Assembly (NCBI RefSeq): GCF_000321225.1
Contig: NW_004450266.1
Span: 7,159,245 to 7,223,244, forward strand
Direction of reading: 5' to 3'
DNA from: Odobenus rosmarus divergens
Taxonomy: Eukaryota; Chordata; Mammalia; Carnivora; Odobenidae
DNA: 64,000 nucleotides
Shown: in pieces, positions 42,550 to 53,329 of the stretch
Layout: the number at the start of each line of letters is the position of its first letter
Position numbering within the stretch: the first letter of the stretch is position 1
The notes under the pieces: model-generated
What the model was told of the DNA's origin: nothing
Databases searched by the model: none
What the model saw: the letters and a program-made list of their open reading frames with translations, nothing else
Position numbers and translations under genes: made by a program

Positions 42550-43262
42550 GCCACCTCAGTTTACTAGGAGGCCCCTAGTTCACAAGAGGACACCTAATAA
42601 TGTCATTCCCCTGCAAGGAAAGCAGGAGCCCTACAGCCAATGTTTATCTGCCTCTACTCTTTCCGCCATAACAACTCCCTCTGCCCCAAGAGAGAAACTT
42701 GCTGGAGAGGCCAGCTGAGAAAGAAAAATGTTCAATAATTCAGGAGCACTAACATCAAGTCTGATGTAGGCATAAAAATAGTTACAAAACACCACACTCC
42801 TCTTGTTTTCATTACAGCAACCTTGGCTCCCCGGTAGGAACAGGAGGAGCCAGGGCCTGGCCTGAGGCTGGGGCCGGGCCTGGGGCAGGGGAGCCTCATC
42901 AGGCTTCTGTTTTGGCTCTTCAAATTATCCATCTTTGTACAAAGGCAAGGCAGGAATTTGCTTGTCACCTCTATATTTTAAACCCGCCTTTGGATAGACT
43001 GGTTTATTTTTGAATTGACAGTATGCTCAGCTGGGCTACTGGAGCAGAGAGAATTCTCTACATCCTGCCTTCTGACGGGGACCAACTGGTGAGCTCTTCA
43101 AGGATGCTGGACCAGATCCCAAAGCTTAGGTTCAAAGGCGCAGGCTGGTAGGCTGCCCTGAGCCCAATCAATCCCCCTAGGAGGCCCACACCATTGGCCT
43201 GTGTCACCCAGAAGGACTATGCTATCCCTAAAAGCACAAACTCTGGGAAAAGAACAGGAAGA
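42550..43262. other. no recognised feature
   Basis: Unique intronic sequence with a short GC-rich stretch near 42845-42895. Confidence 0.4.
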
Positions 43263-43264
43263 AT

Positions 43265-43500
43265 CCAACTAGAGAGCTAATATTTACTAGGCTTATGTGC
43301 CAGGCCCCCCTGCCACGTGCTTTACCTCTATTACCTTCTATAGCCCTCACAACAAACCCCAAGTTAGTTGCAAGCCTCTCCATTTCACAGATGAGGAAAC
43401 CAAGGCCCTGGGAAGTTAAGAGACATCCCTCACAAAGTTCCACCGAGGAGTCAGGGCTCAGACCGAGATGGTCTGACTCCCAAGCCTGTGCTCTCTCCCC
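43265..43500 (-). repeat. MIR SINE, near full length
   Basis: AGCTAATATTTACTAGGCTT, CATTTCACAGATGAGGAAAC and AGTCAGGGCTCAGACCGAGA: MIR complement. Confidence 0.88.
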
Positions 43501-43504
43501 TTTG

Positions 43505-44010
43505 CCCTCCATAAAAGCAGAGCATGTGGTACGAAAAGGTCTTCATGAAATATTCAGCTGCATTTGTAGCTCCTGTCATGTCCAAGCCAGATCTGAATGC
43601 TTACTCGGTGCATTTTTTTCTTGCAAGGGAGCTGCAGGGAAACCAGTTTCCAAGTCCTACTTAACAAGACAGCGAAAGAGGGCCTGCTGTTGGCCTGCTC
43701 CAGGTACAGGGGCAAGTTTACGCACGTGCCTGGAGCAGGAGGTACAGGGACAATAGAGTGGGAGGCCAGAATCAAACTTACTGCTTCTAGGAGCCCAGGG
43801 TCTCAGAGAACTTCTTTGGCCCCCATTCTAGAAGAGAATAGGGAGTGCTCAGCAAGGGCAAGGAAGCCTGGAAGAGTAGAGGAAGGTCACATTTCTTGTC
43901 TTTTCAGAAAACACAATCTCAGCCTTCAAGTTCGATGCCAAACACTTCTTTCTTTTTGAAGCTTCCCTTTCCTCCCCCAGTCAACCTGGGTGTGAGAGTT
44001 CTTTCTCAGA
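43505..44010. other. no recognised feature
   Basis: Unique sequence; frames of 120-153 codons here and over the adjacent MIR are unsupported. Confidence 0.4.
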
Positions 44011-44014
44011 TGTG

Positions 44015-44215
44015 TCTACTTGGTGCCTGGCTCTGTGCTAGAAGTTCAGTGAATATTACTCCACTTCTTCGGGAAAGCAGGTATTGTTACTCTGCACTGA
44101 AGAGGAAGGAACCGAGATTTAGGGCTTGTTTAATCTGCCAAAGGTCACACAGGCCAGCCCGGTGGGTCTCCAGCAAGGACAGCCCCCCGCAACAATTATC
44201 TAGTCAATGGTTCCA
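44015..44215 (-). repeat. MIR SINE
   Basis: GGTGCCTGGCTCTGTGCTAG, GCAGGTATTGTTACTCTGCA and TGCCAAAGGTCACACAGGCC: MIR complement. Confidence 0.75.
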
Positions 44216-44449
44216 AAGCTGACAATGTCTAGAGATGGTCCAGCCATGACTGTAGGTCAGTCTTAAATTCGTGTCTGGTAATACTCTTAACCGTATCCTA
44301 AGTACCTTGAGGTCTGAGTGGACTCTCCTGCCCTTCTGTCCTGAATGATACCTACACTGGGGCAAAGCTCACTCAGCAAGCTCTCATTGACTGATTCATC
44401 AGTGTACTTAATAATGGTGCCAAGGATCTAGATGAGCAGCCCCACCCAA

Positions 44450-44660
44450 GGGAGCCAGCCATTCTGTAACTGAATCTTTAAAGAGGACAGTGAGTCCAAC
44501 TTCCCACCTCCTACAGGAAGCTTCTCCTCAATACTCTAACAGCCCCTGCTTGCACACCTCCCATGATGGGGGGCTCACTTCCTTCACAGGCTGTACAGTA
44601 CTTGGGAGAATATTCTTCCTGATGCCGAACTGAAGCCAGCTCTCCACCCCCTCCCCCAGC
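44450..44660. repeat. unclassified ancient interspersed repeat
   Basis: GTGAGTCCAACTTCCCACCT, GGGGGGCTCACTTCCTTCAC and ATATTCTTCCTGATGCCGAA match a common old mammalian repeat that I recognise but cannot name. A related piece is at 56440-56560. Confidence 0.5.
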
Positions 44661-44749
44661 CAACCTCAGCCTCTGGAGCCCTTGTGGAAAGACTGTGGTT
44701 AGCATCTAAGAGACTACCCCAAAGTCCTGGTCATGTTTTCCTGACTCCT

Positions 44750-44910
44750 GGAATGGTGAAATAGAAGAACACAGACTTAGAGCCAGGAAGATCCCAATTC
44801 AAATCCTGCCCGCTATTCACATAGTTAGCTGGTGATGGAGCATCCCAAGTCGGCCTGGCAGAGTGGCTAAGCTCAGCACACAGTAGGGAGCTCAGTACAT
44901 AGTTGGGATC
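44750..44910 (+). repeat. MIR SINE fragment
   Basis: CAGACTTAGAGCCAGGAAGA, CCAATTCAAATCCTGCCCGC and CTCAGCACACAGTAGGGAGC: MIR head joined to tail, core shortened. Confidence 0.65.
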
Positions 44911-45191
44911 AAATGGCCTACTCAGCTGGCAGGGTCTGTCCACAGATACCTGGCTCCCCTTCTGGTGTGAGCTCTGTGACATCTGCTGTCCTTCCCCACA
45001 TCACATCCTCTCTTTGGCCTCTGCCTGCCTGTCTCTGGGGTCCACTTCTGAACAAGTGAATTTAACTTCCTGATTATTAAGAAGATGGGAAACTGAGAAG
45101 GGTGACAACAACAAATCAAGAAATGACAACCATGAGAGTTACCATGGCAACAGTTTAACTTGAAAAGTTCCAAGAATGTACTGTAAATGCA

Positions 45192-45224
45192 CACATGTAC
45201 ACACACACACACACACACACACAC
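45192..45224 (+). repeat. (CA)n microsatellite
   Basis: About 14 CA units. Confidence 0.95.
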
Positions 45225-45544
45225 CTGAATGTGGGGGCCTCAGAAACCTGCTTTGATGCCTGAGACCATCACCCAAACTCCAGTGCAGAATGAATTTCCC
45301 ACCCTATGTCCCACCTTCAGGGGTAGGTTATGAAGGCAAATTCTCCTTCTAGGAACCCAAATTAATTCTTCCTTCAAGGCATAATTCATCAGTGCAGGTG
45401 GGTATCAGGAGAGGCTAAACATCTTCTATGAAAAGTTTTAGCTGAAACAGACATCTGAAGGTGGTACACATCTCGTTCCTGCCACAGAGTAGACCGGTTT
45501 TAAGGACTAAATGAAGTAATGTAGGCCAAACGCACACGATTCAA

Positions 45545-45700
45545 CTGAGACTGAGAGCCTCTTATTGGCAAACACCATTCTAGGCCCTGGAGTCACCTCC
45601 GTGAGCAAAAGGCAAAGATCACCGCCCAGTGGAGATTTACAACTGTCATGAGAGATTAAACAGACAATGGCCAGACCAGATATGAAAACACAACTCTAAC
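45545..45700 (-). repeat. L2 LINE fragment
   Basis: GGCAAACACCATTCTAGGCC, GTGAGCAAAAGGCAAAGATC, AGATTAAACAGACAATGGCC: L2 complement. Confidence 0.55.
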
Positions 45701-46235
45701 CCCCAACCTCAGCAGCAGCCAGTCCCAAACGGTCAGGACTTGATCAACAACCTGCCAGCTTTTTACATTTTTGCCCCCGCGTTTTAAAATTTAACCCCAC
45801 TCAGGACCACTGAGAACGAGCAAAATACGCATCCCAAACTAATCACATACAGCTCCCAGCTTCTAGTTAGATCGCCTCCAGGTTCCACTGCCAACAGCCT
45901 CGAATCCAAGCTGCCCAAAGGCTTGCTTTTTTTTTTTTTTCCACTATGAAGCTTTTCCCACCCCTCTGCCTGATTCTGAGTCTCACCAAAGGCAAGTGAT
46001 GGTGGCTGACTCCCTTGTAGCCGCTGCTTGCTCTCACCTGAGTAGCCTTCATTTTCGCCATTATGAGTATAATACGGAAGAAAATCAGATAGCATGCTCT
46101 GCTCCTGACCCACCCTCCCACCTCCCCATCCCACCCTCGTACTCAGATTATTCTTAACATGGCAGCCAGTGTCATCTTGTTAAAATCACAAAACAGAGTA
46201 CGAAAGCCCACTGAAAGAAGAAAAAAAGATACAGC
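45700..46235. other. no recognised feature apart from a T run
   Basis: Unique sequence with a run of about 14 T at 45928-45941. Confidence 0.4.
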
Positions 46236-46239
46236 AGGG

Positions 46240-46660
46240 TAAGAGAGGTCTAGAACACTGGGGGCAGAAAGGGGGGCTCACCAATGCAACAGGATGGTCA
46301 GGGTGGGCCTTGTTGAGAAGGTGATATTGGAGGAAGGACTTGGAGGTAGCTAGCCATGTACATGTCCAGGGGAAGAATATTCCAGGCAGAGGGAACAGCC
46401 TTGAGGCAGGTCTGGGCCTGACACGTTTCAACAAAGCACAGGAGGTGAGGTCAGAGATGTAGGAGAGACCTGGCATTGAAGGAGGCCTTTACAGGTCATG
46501 TAAGGACTACGACCTTTACTCCGAGACACATGAGGGGCCATGACAGAGTTCTGAACTGAGAAGCAGCATGTTCTGACGCTGGTCTTAACAGAATCGCTCC
46601 GGACCCTGTGTTGAGAATAAACTGCAAGGGGCCGGGCAGAAGCAGGGAGTGCATTCAGGG
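46240..46660 (-). repeat. L2 LINE fragment, well preserved
   Basis: GAAGAATATTCCAGGCAGAG, GGAACAGCCTTGAGGCAGGT, GGTCATGTAAGGACTACGAC and GTTGAGAATAAACTGCAAGG follow the L2 complement in unbroken order. Confidence 0.8.
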
Positions 46661-46924
46661 CCACAGCCGCACCCATCGGGAGAGATGGGGCAGCTGGGGC
46701 CGTGGAAGTGCAGATGGCAAACAGTGGTGGGGCTCTGGGCACAGTCTGATTATGAGCCTCAAGTATAGGAGACACTTGAAACCCTCTGCTCTCTTTCCCT
46801 CTTTCCTTAAAAACAGAGATACCATCACCGATCCAGGAAGCAAAATGAGGTCTGGGTCAACCCCAGTGACCATCTCACCCCTGGGGCGCACTTCCACACA
46901 CACTGGCCCGGGACGGGGAGTGAG

Positions 46925-47180
46925 GGAGTGGGGAGAGTAGGGCTGTACATAGAAACAATAATGGAGAGAAAACCAAAGTGTTAGAAGGAATTGCCTCTCC
47001 ATGACAGGATTATGGGTTGTTTTCATTTGTTCTCTGGGTTATCTTAGGTTTTCTAAATTTTCTATTGTTTACATGTATTATTGGTACAATCGGAAAAAAC
47101 ACATTAAATAGAAACGTGATAAATGTTATAAAATTTTGAATGTAATACTTATTCTAGTAATAAAAATTGCTGCCTATTCT
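46925..47180 (+). repeat. L1M 3' UTR fragment
   Basis: TTCTAAATTTTCTATTGTTT ACATGTATTATTGG and an A-rich end match the terminus of an old L1M, the same family as 21780-22025 in the other orientation. Confidence 0.55.
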
Positions 47181-47194
47181 ATAATGTGCCACAA

Positions 47195-47795
47195 GGCTTA
47201 ATGAGTTTGAGAATATGAAAGAAGCCTGGAGGAGGCAAGAATATGCAATGGGGAAACAGAGAGGCCCTTCAACAAATGGTGTTGGGAAAACTGGACAGCA
47301 ACACGCAAAAGAGTGAAACTGGACTATTTCCTTACACCATACACAAAAAATAAACTCAAATTGGATTAAGGACCTACTTGTGAGGCCTGAAACCAAAAAT
47401 ACTGGAAGAGAGCACAAGCAGTAATTTCTCTGACATCGGCCATAATAATTTTTTCTAGATAGGTCCCCTGAGGCAAGGGAAACAAAAGCAAACTATTGGG
47501 ACTATATAAAAATAAAAAGCTTCTGCACAGCAAAGGAACCCATCAACGAAACTAAAAGACAACCTACTGAATGGGAGAAGACATTTGTAAATGACATATC
47601 TGATAAAGGGTTAGTATCCAAAATATATAAAGAACGTATAAAACTCAACACCAAAAGAACATTGTCAAAAAAAGATGCTCCACATCACTCATCATCAGGG
47701 AAATGCAAATCAAAACCATGATGAGATACCACCTCACCCAGGTCAGAATGGCCAAATCAAAAGCACAAGAAACAACAAGTGTTGACAAGAATGTA
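47195..47795 (+). mobile_element. L1 ORF2 C-terminal fragment, internally deleted
   Basis: AACAAATGGTGTTGGGAAAA, CTTACACCATACACAAAAAA, AAAGCTTCTGCACAGCAAAG and ATGATGAGATACCACCTCAC are near-consensus mammalian L1. At about 47660-47672 the text jumps from the CCAAAAGAACATT area straight to AAAGATGCTCCACATCACTC, omitting roughly 90 bases that normally lie between. It is truncated at both ends and dead, but younger than the other L1 pieces here. Confidence 0.88.
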
Positions 47796-48039
47796 GGAAG
47801 AAGCCTGGAAAATACAACTGAATACCTGGAACTGGAAACCTTCTGTGGCACCATGAGAATGATCACCGTTTAGTATGTCTACTGTCACACTGCATCTGCC
47901 ACCAGTGAGGCCACCACAAAACAATACTGACAAAAAGGTGCACAAAACCGACAGACTCCACTGCTCTATGGCACTTCACATCTGCTACTCCTATACTTGG
48001 AGGGATGAGAAGGAAGAGAAAGTGGAAGCAGGGAGAAAG

Positions 48040-48215
48040 ATCTAGGTTTTCGAACCTGTGGGACTTGAATCAGTAGCATCAGCATCTCCCAGGAGCTTGT
48101 TAGAAATACAGAATCCCAGGCCCCCCACCTCCCACCCCCCACTGAAGCAGAACCTCCATTTTAACAAGTCCCCAGGCAGTGCCTATCTACACTGAGTTTC
48201 AAAGCCCTCTCCAGA
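48040..48215 (+). mobile_element. MER20-type hAT-Charlie remnant
   Basis: GTAGCATCAGCATCTCCCAG, GAGCTTGTTAGAAATACAGA and TTTTAACAAGTCCCCAGGCA: MER20 plan, terminal repeats eroded. Confidence 0.85.
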
Positions 48216-48219
48216 ACAC

Positions 48220-48850
48220 AACACTTTTTCTTACTTTGAGGTGGATTTGAAGTGATCTTAAAAAAAAAGAAAAGACAATCAGCCAACTGAATAGGATTTC
48301 TCAAGCAAATATTAATTATCTAAAAGATGTAAAAGATGTAAAATCACCCAAACCATCCGGAAGTGCAGAGCTTGCAGGCCTTTGGGCAATGTCAAGTCTG
48401 ACACCAATCCTGGAGAGCTACCACAGGATCCCCTTTCATAGGTAGCAGAGACCAGGTACTCCCTCTTCTACCCCAGCAATCCTGAGTGGAGATTGTGCAT
48501 GAATGGTTAACAGGGACTCTGCCCAGAAGTATACATAAAAGGAGTAAAACCAGGTCAAAGGAAGATCACAATATCTCTAGGCAAAGGCTAGCGAGGCCTT
48601 TTCAGCACTCGGGATGCAACTGTGTTGAAACGAGGAAAAAGGCTGAATGAGAAGGCCACACTTTTCTGACCCAGATGCCCCAGTTTGCCAGGAGGCAGGG
48701 AGGCGATGAGAAAGAAGCCTTGATTACTATATTTGTAGTCCCATGGTTCAAATAAATTAGGTCACCCTCCTCATACATAAATTACTCAATATGGGATCCC
48801 TTTATGCTTTGAAGAAGGGAGGGAAGGAACATTTAATGAGGCTCTACTCT
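48220..48850. other. no recognised feature
   Basis: Unique sequence including an A/G-rich run near 48261-48276. Confidence 0.4.
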
Positions 48851-48855
48851 ATGCA

Positions 48856-49003
48856 CCGTTTCTCAATCCTGGCTGCAACTTGGCATCACCTGGGTCCCAG
48901 CCACAGCTGTTCTAGAGCACTCTGGGGTGGGGCTGTGGCACTGGTGTTGGGTAAGAGCTCCCAGGTGATCCTAATGCATAACCAGGGTTGGAATCCACAG
49001 TAT
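48856..49003 (+). mobile_element. MER5A-type palindromic hAT remnant
   Basis: Left end CCGTTTCTCAATCCTGGCTG, CATCACCTGGGTCCCAGC and right part GAGCTCCCAGGTGATCCTAA, CCAGGGTTGGAATCCACAG keep both inverted ends. Confidence 0.88.
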
Positions 49004-49029
49004 TGGGCACTGAGCTGGAACTCAAAATC

Positions 49030-49150
49030 TAGAAGGAGACAGTAGCTCAGAGAAGCAGATAAAGAATCATTATGCCAATCTGGTGCCGAGTAGCAAAGGG
49101 ACAGAGCTGGAATCAGAACCAGGATCTGCCGGTCTAAATCTAGAGCATTT
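49030..49150 (-). repeat. MIR SINE fragment
   Basis: GGGACAGAGCTGGAATCAGA ACCAGGATCTGCCGG: MIR complement head region. Confidence 0.65.
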
Positions 49151-49399
49151 TGGTTTTTCCACTTCTATAGGCCCCTCCATTTTTTCAAAGGGCAGGGATG
49201 CCAGAGGTCCTCTCAGAGTCTGACCTGCAAAAACCATAAATAGGCTCCTTCAGACCCTCTCAGTACCCGCCTCCACCATAGCTCTGTCCGCCATTGACCC
49301 GTGTAAACTGCATTCAAGGCTCTAGAAGCAAGAATCAAGAGGACCAGGAGCTGAGTGGGTGCGGTCACAGGAAAAAGAGCAAAGCCCAGAGATACCGTT

Positions 49400-49580
49400 C
49401 ACATTGAAGACACTGCCTGTTAGGCACCGTGCAAGTTACTTCACGAATCCCACACCAACTCTTTGAGGTCAATATTTCTGTTTTCCATTTTATAAATGGA
49501 TGGAAGTGAAGAGAACCTAAATAACTTGCTTGAATTCATACAGCTACCAGATGACAAAGCAGAGAATTCAAGCCCAAGTC
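49400..49580 (-). repeat. MIR SINE
   Basis: GTTAGGCACCGTGCAAGTTA, TTTGAGGTCAATATTTCTGT TTTCCATTTTATAAATGGAT: MIR complement. Confidence 0.75.
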
Positions 49581-49759
49581 TGTTGGGCATTTTCCTCTGC
49601 CTTACATGGCCTTGGGAAGCACTTAATCCAAGTATATGGGGGAACCATCCCTGGTGGAGAAAAAGCAACTCATGACTTAGCTGTCCCAAAAATAAGTTAC
49701 TTTAAAGGCCCTGGAAATAATGATGCTGATTCAACAATGACAAGGTCTCACAAAACTCT

Positions 49760-49905
49760 CACATTCTTTTATGACAATCCTGCCACCAACCCTAACACTC
49801 ACTCACTATTATCCCCATTTTATGGATACGGGATCTAACTCATGAAGATATGAAGTAATTTGCCCAAGGTCCCACAAAGTGTTAAAACTGGGAGCTGGGG
49901 CTGTC
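49760..49905 (-). repeat. MIR SINE
   Basis: TATTATCCCCATTTTATGGA and AGTAATTTGCCCAAGGTCCC: MIR complement. Confidence 0.75.
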
Positions 49906-50254
49906 CACAAATTTGGTACCTCTTTCAAGCTACCAAGAAGTGAAGTGTGGCAGATCTTTGGTAGCAAAAAGTCACCAGGGCCAAGGCCCCTGCAGACTTC
50001 CCAGAAAATGGTTCTAGGACCAGCATCCCTGCCTCTGTAACTTGGCAGCTCAGGGCTACATTTTTAGTCAAGCGAGTTTTTGTTATAATCATTCAACCTA
50101 CAGAAAAGGAATGTCTGTCTTAGTTATTCCTTGAAAGGGATGAGTGCATGGTTGGGAAATGTTGAAGGGTTTACATAGCATTAGGACGAAGCGCATCCAG
50201 GGAAACCAGGAAGGGAGCTGGTGAGCCTGCACCAAAGAAGGCGCAAGCTTCCCA

Positions 50255-50410
50255 GGCAGCCAGATTGAGTCCACTCCCCGCTCTGTCATTCACAAGCCCA
50301 TGTGACAGGGGCGGTGTCATGCAACCACCAGAGGCCCCACTCCTTCATCTGGAAAGTGGGAATTCTTGCCGATTTCACCAGTGTCCTGGGGAATACATTA
50401 GCTTATGTTC
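50255..50410 (+). repeat. MIR SINE fragment
   Basis: TGAGTCCACTCCCCGCTCTG TCATTCACAAGCCCATGTGA and CACTCCTTCATCTGGAAAGT: MIR. Confidence 0.6.
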
Positions 50411-50459
50411 TAGATAGCCCTGCGTGCCGGACCCTGAAGCCATTTGCCTCTTTATTTAC

Positions 50460-50650
50460 CTGTATGTGCCAGATGTTCTACATAAGTGAACACTTAATCC
50501 TCATCGCCATGTGATATGAGATGAGATCTATCACTTTCCCGATTTTATAAAGGAGAACACTGAGGCACAGAAGGGTTGCTCAAGGTCATACGGTGAGGAG
50601 GTGTGGGTCAGGGTCTAAACCTAGTTCTTGCAGGCTTCAAAGCTGATTTT
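50460..50650 (-). repeat. MIR SINE
   Basis: ACACTTAATCCTCATCGCCA, CCCGATTTTATAAAGGAGAA and GGTTGCTCAAGGTCATACGG: MIR complement. Confidence 0.8.
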
Positions 50651-51090
50651 CTTCCCAAGACTCCATGCCGCTCACTCTGAAGAACCTCTGAGTGCACGTA
50701 CAAATGGACTTACCCAGCCATAAAGAGGAATTAAGGTTGGACAGAAGTACGTCCTGGCCTTGAAGGTAGACAAACACAATTGGATAAACTAGACATTCCA
50801 AATTTGCTACAAAGGCAGATTAAGAGCAGCTGGGAGTCTCTGACCACACAACATAGCAGAGAGAGGACAGGGCCTGAGTGCACCCAGTTGCCAAACTTCT
50901 TAGTTCAGTTTAAAAAAAAAGTAAAAGAAAATAAAATACAAAACTTTAGAGGAAAAAGCTAAAACAATTGTCTCAAAACAATCAAAAATACTATTAATTC
51001 ACAGGCTACTACTTTTAATACTTTGTTTCTTTTTAGTCCTGCTTCAGTGAATGTCTGCTTTGGAAAACATACTTTGGATTTAATAGTATA
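50650..51090. other. no recognised feature
   Basis: Unique AT-rich sequence with a short A-rich run near 50910-50940. Confidence 0.35.
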
Positions 51091-51094
51091 GCAT

Positions 51095-51480
51095 TATTTT
51101 TTTAAAACAATTTTATTGTGGCATTTTCCTATGTCACAAAGACAGATGTTTGAAAATGACATTTAATCTTTATATAATATCCCACTGTTTGGCTGCCATA
51201 CTTTACTTGTCCAATCCAATTGTTTATCTTTTTTTTTCACTATTATAAATAACAAGGCAATGAACATTTTTATTCTGACATCTTTTCTGCCCATCTCTGA
51301 TTATTTTCTTTGGCTAGATTCCTAGAATTGGAATACTGAGCTAAAGGGAACAAGTGTTTCTAGGACTACTGACAGTTATTGCCAAATTGCTTTCCTAAAA
51401 GGGTATATTAATTTGCATTTCCACCAGCAGCAAAGGAGAGTACCTGTCTCCCAGCACCCTCTCCAGAAACCAGCACTGTC
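51095..51480 (-). repeat. L1M 3' UTR fragment
   Basis: ACAATTTTATTGTGGCATTT, GATTCCTAGAATTGGAATAC and TTATTGCCAAATTGCTTTCC follow the complement of the L1ME-type 3' region. Confidence 0.7.
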
Positions 51481-51529
51481 TTAGAAATAATCTTGCCTAA
51501 TAAGAGAGGTGAGAAATAGTAGCATGAGT

Positions 51530-51655
51530 CTGCAAAGAGACATAGAGTGTTTGATAACCTACCTCTAGTCATACAACCAGTCCGTGGTTCAGCCAGGATT
51601 TGAACTGAAGACGCTCAGCTCCAGGAGCCAGGTCCCTAACCACTACTGGGGTACG
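51530..51655 (-). repeat. MIR SINE fragment
   Basis: CATACAACCAGTCCGTGGTT CAGCCAGGATTTGAACTGAA and GGTCCCTAACCACTACTGGG: MIR complement to its tRNA-like end. Confidence 0.8.
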
Positions 51656-51779
51656 CAGTACTCAGCTTCATGTCAGCTATTGTTTTAGGGAATTTTACAT
51701 GAGAGTTTTACATGGGCAGAGATCTTTACATTAGTCTTTCATTATCCTGAGCGACTGGACCAACACGCCGCAATAGAAC

Positions 51780-51970
51780 TTTCTGCAATGATAGAAATGT
51801 TCTATATCTGCATTGTCTGATATGATAGCCACTATCCTCTCCTGAGCACTGGGAATCTGGCTAGTGTGACTGAGGAAATGAATTATTAATTTTATTTCAT
51901 TTTAATTAAATTTAAATTGTGACTAGTGACTACCGCACTCACTGCACAGTGCAGCTCTTGAATATCGAAT
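51780..51970. mobile_element. non-autonomous hAT/Tigger-type DNA transposon remnant
   Basis: GATAGAAATGTTCTATATCT GCATTGTC at one end and GACTAGTGACTACCGCACTC at the other, with an AT-rich palindromic centre. Same broad family as 38096-38520. Confidence 0.7.
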
Positions 51971-52079
51971 GCATCACCCAATAAATATTTATTAAGTGAC
52001 AAACTCAAGTAATCTCTTAATTCTGCCTCCCTCTACCATACTTCCTGCAAGGCAAAAGTTTGCCTCTTCCATCCTCATC

Positions 52080-52480
52080 TCCGTGTGTCCATTTGTTCTC
52101 TCAAACGCAGGCTTAATGCTATTTATCTGCCATGTGGGGGTGATGCGAAGATCAGCTAATTAATGTTTGCAAAGAGGTGCATTGCTGACTGGTTCTCAGA
52201 ATAATTGCACATTAATAAAATGTTTAAACGACCAATTCTCATCCAGAGGCCAAAGGAGGGCTGAGTTTATATAGTAAAGAGCTGGTTTTTCTGACTCCCT
52301 CTGAACTAGATCCTTCCACTGTGGACCTCATCAATACAAACTTACATCTACGACGTTCCACCAATCAGAAGAGACTGAAATGTACTTTCACAATGGTTTT
52401 GATGTCACAGTTTGATGAGTAAATTAATAATACAAACAAGATTGGGGAGGGCGGATATTTAACCAACTTGAACAAATTGC
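52080..52480. promoter_or_regulatory. repeat-free block with TAATTA clusters, candidate enhancer
   Basis: ATCAGCTAATTAATGTTTGC, AATAATTGCACATTAATAAA and GATGAGTAAATTAATAATAC lie in about 400 bases with no named repeat, amid repeats on both sides. Such clusters of homeodomain sites are typical of developmental enhancers. Conservation not tested. Confidence 0.35.
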
Positions 52481-52659
52481 TTTTAAGCTCTTAAGCACTT
52501 TCATTGCTTGCATAATAATGAAACAAATTTTTAAATGTCTTCATCCATTCTCAAAGTAGACCCAGTAAAAGGACCTCTAAAGAGAAACACTTTGCTAAGC
52601 ACTCAGTTTTAATTACATGGCATTCCAAAAAGTTACAAAGTTGCTGTTCTAGAAGAAAC

Positions 52660-52820
52660 AAGGGTTTTGGAGCCCAAGGCCTATGATCAAATGCTAGTCC
52701 TAGGTGTGTGACCCTGGGCAAATGGTTTGCCTTACTGAGTCCCAGTTTCCTCATCTAGAACATGGAGGTAATAGCAGCTACTTAAGACACAGAAGGTACT
52801 CAATATGTGTTTGTTTGACA
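52660..52820 (+). repeat. MIR SINE
   Basis: GTGTGTGACCCTGGGCAAAT, CTGAGTCCCAGTTTCCTCAT and GAAGGTACTCAATATGTGTT: MIR. Confidence 0.85.
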
Positions 52821-53054
52821 CTTGCCCCATTCTTCCACCACCTTCAACCACCGGATAAGAGAACTATGTCCCTCCCTACTCTGTCTGCTAAAAGATGCCA
52901 ATTCTCAAAACCCAAAAGGAAAGAAAGGACACATCCCTTTATAGTGCCATCTATAAATATGAGAGCTCCTCTTGATGTCTGGTGGTCATTATTACTACTT
53001 TCTGAAATAATGTCAGAGTAGGAAGTAGATTGAAACCTGGCTACTAAAAGTTTG

Positions 53055-53200
53055 GAGCAGGGACAAGCCTCATGGCATCATCTTGGAGCTTACCAGAAAT
53101 GCAGACTCAGGTCCCTCTTCAGACCTGAGTCAGAACCTACACTTTAACAAGACTCTTGGGTGATGTACGTGCATATTAAAAGTTTGAGAAGTACGACCTT
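53055..53200 (+). mobile_element. MER20-type hAT-Charlie remnant
   Basis: GGCATCATCTTGGAGCTTAC CAGAAATGCAGACTCAGG and CTACACTTTAACAAGACTCT; right end AAGTTTGAGAAGTACGACC. Confidence 0.75.
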
Positions 53201-53329
53201 ACAAAACATCAAATCCATTCTCCTCTCCCAACCTAATTTTATAGAAAGGGAAACTGATTCCAAGTATGGGTAAGTGTTTTACCCTTAAGCCATAATGTGT
53301 TAGCTGCAAATCTTTTGCTTGACTTTCAA

